Of a stretch of DNA of 64,000 bases, positions 62,074-64,000 are shown in pieces. The position numbers were made by a program, and so were the translations under genes. The stretch is from Rothia koreensis (lineage in GTDB: Bacteria > Actinomycetota > Actinomycetes > Actinomycetales > Micrococcaceae), in contig NZ_NOIQ01000002.1 of NCBI RefSeq assembly GCF_004136575.1, positions 124,001-188,000 of the forward strand. The letters are read 5' to 3'. Positions within the stretch are counted from its first letter, which is position 1. Each line of letters begins with the position of its first letter. A model generated the notes under the pieces. The model had not been told where the DNA came from and searched no databases. It was given only the letters and a program-made list of their open reading frames with translations.

Positions 62074-63105
62074 ATGAGCTTGCGAGAACTGCCCCTCCTG
62101 GAACAGCTTGAAGACACCGCGGTCGTGGTCTCCGTGCCGCTCAATGTGCGGTTCCGAGGGGTCGAGCACCGGGAAGCGCTCTTGGTCCGAGGCCCCCAGG
62201 GGTGGGGAGAATTCTGCCCGTTCCTCGAGTACGGTCCCGACGAATCGGCCCGGTGGTTGGCCTGCGCGATCGAGACCGCGTGGGAACCTGCCCCGGAAGC
62301 TCGTCGCGACCGTATTCCGGTCAACGCGACCATGCCCGCCGTGGGCCCCGAGAGGGTCCCGGAGGTTCTGGGGCGCTCCCGCGGGTCGGTGCGTGAGGTC
62401 AAGATCAAGGTCGCCGAGAAGGGGCAGAGCCTCGCCGACGACGTCGCCCGCGTGCGTGCGGTCCGGAGGGCCGCACCCGATGCCGTGCTGAAGATGGATG
62501 CGAACGGAGGCTGGGACCATCGGGAAGCCCTCGAGGCGCTCCGCGCTCTGGCCGAATTCGAACCCGCCTACGTGGAACAGCCGGTTGCCGATATCGAAGG
62601 GCTGGCTCGTCTGCGCGAGGCGGCCGACAAGGAAGGGCTGCGAGTGCCTGTCGCGGCCGATGAGTCCGTGCGCAAGGAATCCGACCCGTTGAGAGTCGCT
62701 CGCCTCGGGGCCGCGGACCTGATCGTGGTCAAGGCTGCGCCCCTGGGCGGACCGCGGAACGCCCTGGACATCATCGAGAACGCGGGGCTCCCGGCCGTCG
62801 TCAGCTCGGCGTTGGAGACGTCCGTGGGAATGTACAGCGGCCTCGCGCTGGCGGCGGCCCTGCCGCGGCTGGAGCACGGTTGCGGGTTGGGTACCGCCTC
62901 GCTCCTGGCGGGGGACCTGACCGCCGATCCGTTGATCCCCGAGGACGGCTGCCTTCCGGTGCGCCGGGTCAGTCCCGACCCGGGGCGACTCGACGAGTTC
63001 CGGGCGGACGGTGGGCGCCGTGACTGGTGGATGAAAAGATTGAGCGACAGTTATCAGCGGCTACTGGCCCGTGGCGAGCGATCGGGCGACGCGGGCCACG
63101 AGTGA
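62074..63105 (+). CDS. menC: o-succinylbenzoate synthase
   Basis: Enolase-superfamily enzyme of menaquinone synthesis, about 343 residues. Catalytic KIK in REVKIKVAE, metal ligands at MDANGGW, VEQPVADIEG and AADES, and the second Lys in VVKAAPLGG. This fits actinobacterial MenC. ATG 62038 is in frame as an alternative. The other men genes lie 6-9 kb away on the opposite strand. Confidence 0.92.
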   Translation: MSLRELPLLEQLEDTAVVVSVPLNVRFRGVEHREALLVRGPQGWGEFCPFLEYGPDESARWLACAIETAWEPAPEARRDRIPVNATMPAVGPERVPEVLGRSRGSVREVKIKVAEKGQSLADDVARVRAVRRAAPDAVLKMDANGGWDHREALEALRALAEFEPAYVEQPVADIEGLARLREAADKEGLRVPVAADESVRKESDPLRVARLGAADLIVVKAAPLGGPRNALDIIENAGLPAVVSSALETSVGMYSGLALAAALPRLEHGCGLGTASLLAGDLTADPLIPEDGCLPVRRVSPDPGRLDEFRADGGRRDWWMKRLSDSYQRLLARGERSGDAGHE

Positions 63106-63115
63106 GGAGCAACGC

Positions 63116-63535
63116 ATGCACCAGGACTACCGGTTGATCATGGTGGCACCGCCGGTCGCGGACTACGTGCGGCTACGGGCCGAAGCCGGACTCTCACCGA
63201 AGACGGAAGCACAGGCGGCACCGGCGCTGACCGGGTCCTGGGCCTGGGCGCACGTCGAACACCGCTCCACCGGTGAGGTGGTGGGCATGGGGCGGGTCCT
63301 CGGCGACGGCGGCTGGTACTTCCACATCGCCGACATGGCGACCCTCCCCGCCCACCAGGGGAGAGGTATCGGGCGGGCCGTCATCACCTCCCTGATCGAC
63401 AGGATCCGGGAGCACGCCCCGGACGACCCCTACATCACGCTGATGGCCGACGAACCCGGCCGTCCCCTGTATCGCAGCGTGGGCTTCAGGGACGCGATGC
63501 CCCACTCGATGGGAATGGTTCTGCCTCGCGAGTGA
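63116..63535 (+). CDS. GNAT family N-acetyltransferase
   Basis: 139 residues. The acetyl-CoA loop is LPAHQGRGIGRAVI (motif A, Q/RxxGxG/A), after the beta-4 strand HIADMATL; YRSVGFRD is motif B. The substrate is unknown. ATG 63116 has GTGAGGAGC upstream and the gene follows menC after 10 bases. Its 3' end overlaps the convergent PLP-enzyme frame by 50 bases. Confidence 0.88.
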   Translation: MHQDYRLIMVAPPVADYVRLRAEAGLSPKTEAQAAPALTGSWAWAHVEHRSTGEVVGMGRVLGDGGWYFHIADMATLPAHQGRGIGRAVITSLIDRIREHAPDDPYITLMADEPGRPLYRSVGFRDAMPHSMGMVLPRE

Positions 63536-64000
63536 CCGACCCTCCCCAGTGAACGGCAGACCAGGGCAACCGCGGTGATTCGCGCGGGGAGCCCAGCACC
63601 TGGGGTTCGAAGACGGACACGTCCGGCACGTCATCGGCGTCCTCGTAGACGTCTTCGAGGTACCGATGACCCGTGTCCGGGCACGTCATGAGGGTGCAGT
63701 GTGCTGAGGAAGCTCGATCTCGGCCCAGGTAGTCGGCCACCGCGTAGGCCGCCCCGGAGCTGAGCCCGGCAAAGAGCGCATGCCTCCTGCACAGAGCGAG
63801 GGTGCCCGCGCGTCCTACCTCGTATGAGACCCAGTGGACGGAGTCGTAGAGCTCGTGCCGGACGTTGTCGAAGGGAATCGAGCTGCCAATGCCCGCGATC
63901 AGCATGTCCGGGTCCTCCACGTCCTCCGAGCCGAAGGTCACCGACCCGAAGGGCTGGACCCCCACGAGACGCACCGTCAGCCCCGAGGCAGCCAGCCCGA
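63486..64000 (-). CDS. PLP-dependent cysteine synthase family protein (partial, C-terminal part)
   Basis: The gene enters from beyond the right edge; only the last 171 residues are present. They show VRLVGVQPFGS, GIGSSIPFDNVRHELYD and HALFAGLSSGAAYAVADYL, the end of a fold-type II PLP enzyme, with the Ser region that contacts the PLP ring nitrogen. Cysteine synthase or a related enzyme is likely. The frame stops at 63486 inside the GNAT gene; the final 40 residues are poorly conserved in style. Confidence 0.8.
   Translation of the reverse strand, partial: GLAASGLTVRLVGVQPFGSVTFGSEDVEDPDMLIAGIGSSIPFDNVRHELYDSVHWVSYEVGRAGTLALCRRHALFAGLSSGAAYAVADYLGRDRASSAHCTLMTCPDTGHRYLEDVYEDADDVPDVSVFEPQVLGSPRESPRLPWSAVHWGGSVTREAEPFPSSGASRP

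Overview
The window is a 64 kb stretch of high-GC, gene-dense actinobacterial chromosome. Gene content points to the order Micrococcales, most likely Micrococcaceae; I cannot name the genus. The evidence is a GlxR/Crp-type regulator near nth and a MarP-type protease, a tiny bS22 ribosomal protein, a Tad locus with DUF4244 and Rv3654c-like proteins beside a DUF1998 helicase, System II cytochrome c maturation genes next to menaquinone genes, and many GTG/TTG starts with 4-base start/stop overlaps. No rRNA, CRISPR array, insertion sequence, prophage or integrase is visible. One tRNA gene (tRNA-Pro, CGG) is present.

Layout. 0-4.5 kb: a secreted-type HNH nuclease ORF running antisense into uridine kinase, a zinc alcohol dehydrogenase and a divergent 14-TM-type MFS exporter. 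4.5-13 kb: tRNA-Pro, a large FAD/Fe-S oxidase (D-lactate dehydrogenase type), a metallophosphoesterase behind a class A penicillin-binding protein, then a small DUF4177-like protein, RidA and a NUDIX hydrolase. 13-19.5 kb: Crp, MarP, AroQ, acetyl-CoA synthetase, endonuclease III and a CoA-type NUDIX hydrolase; a Crp-like box lies between acs and nth.

19.5-30 kb is the most unusual part. A PolA-like polymerase with a degenerate exonuclease domain and a CHY zinc-finger protein precede a compact Tad/Flp operon (TadZ/Ssd-like, TadA, TadB, TadC, a DUF4244 pilin candidate, TadE, an Rv3654c-like protein). This converges on a MrfA-like DEAH helicase. Because Tad/Flp genes are needed for natural transformation in Micrococcus luteus, this cluster is the best candidate here for a DNA-uptake and DNA-processing system.

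30-45 kb: TrhO, a glutathionyl-hydroquinone-reductase-like GST, a PrmC-like methyltransferase with unknown flanking domains, topoisomerase I with a lysine-rich tail, a Ppx/GppA phosphatase, a TIM-barrel isomerase, ProC, a Ktr/Trk potassium system, AcuC and two adjacent regulators with long acidic tails, ending in bS22. 45-51.7 kb: glutaredoxin, phosphatase, and the TlpA-CcdA-ResB-CcsB cytochrome c maturation operon. 51.8-64 kb: menB-menE-menA plus a CynX-type transporter, PutP, EamA and GluQRS, a metallo-beta-lactamase-fold hydrolase, a PAP2 phosphatase, MenC, a GNAT acetyltransferase and the C-terminal part of a PLP-dependent cysteine-synthase-like protein cut by the window edge.

Functional links: menaquinone synthesis and cytochrome c maturation serve the respiratory chain, which the quinone-linked D-lactate oxidase would feed. 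Crp, the acs promoter box and AcuC suggest layered control of acetate activation.
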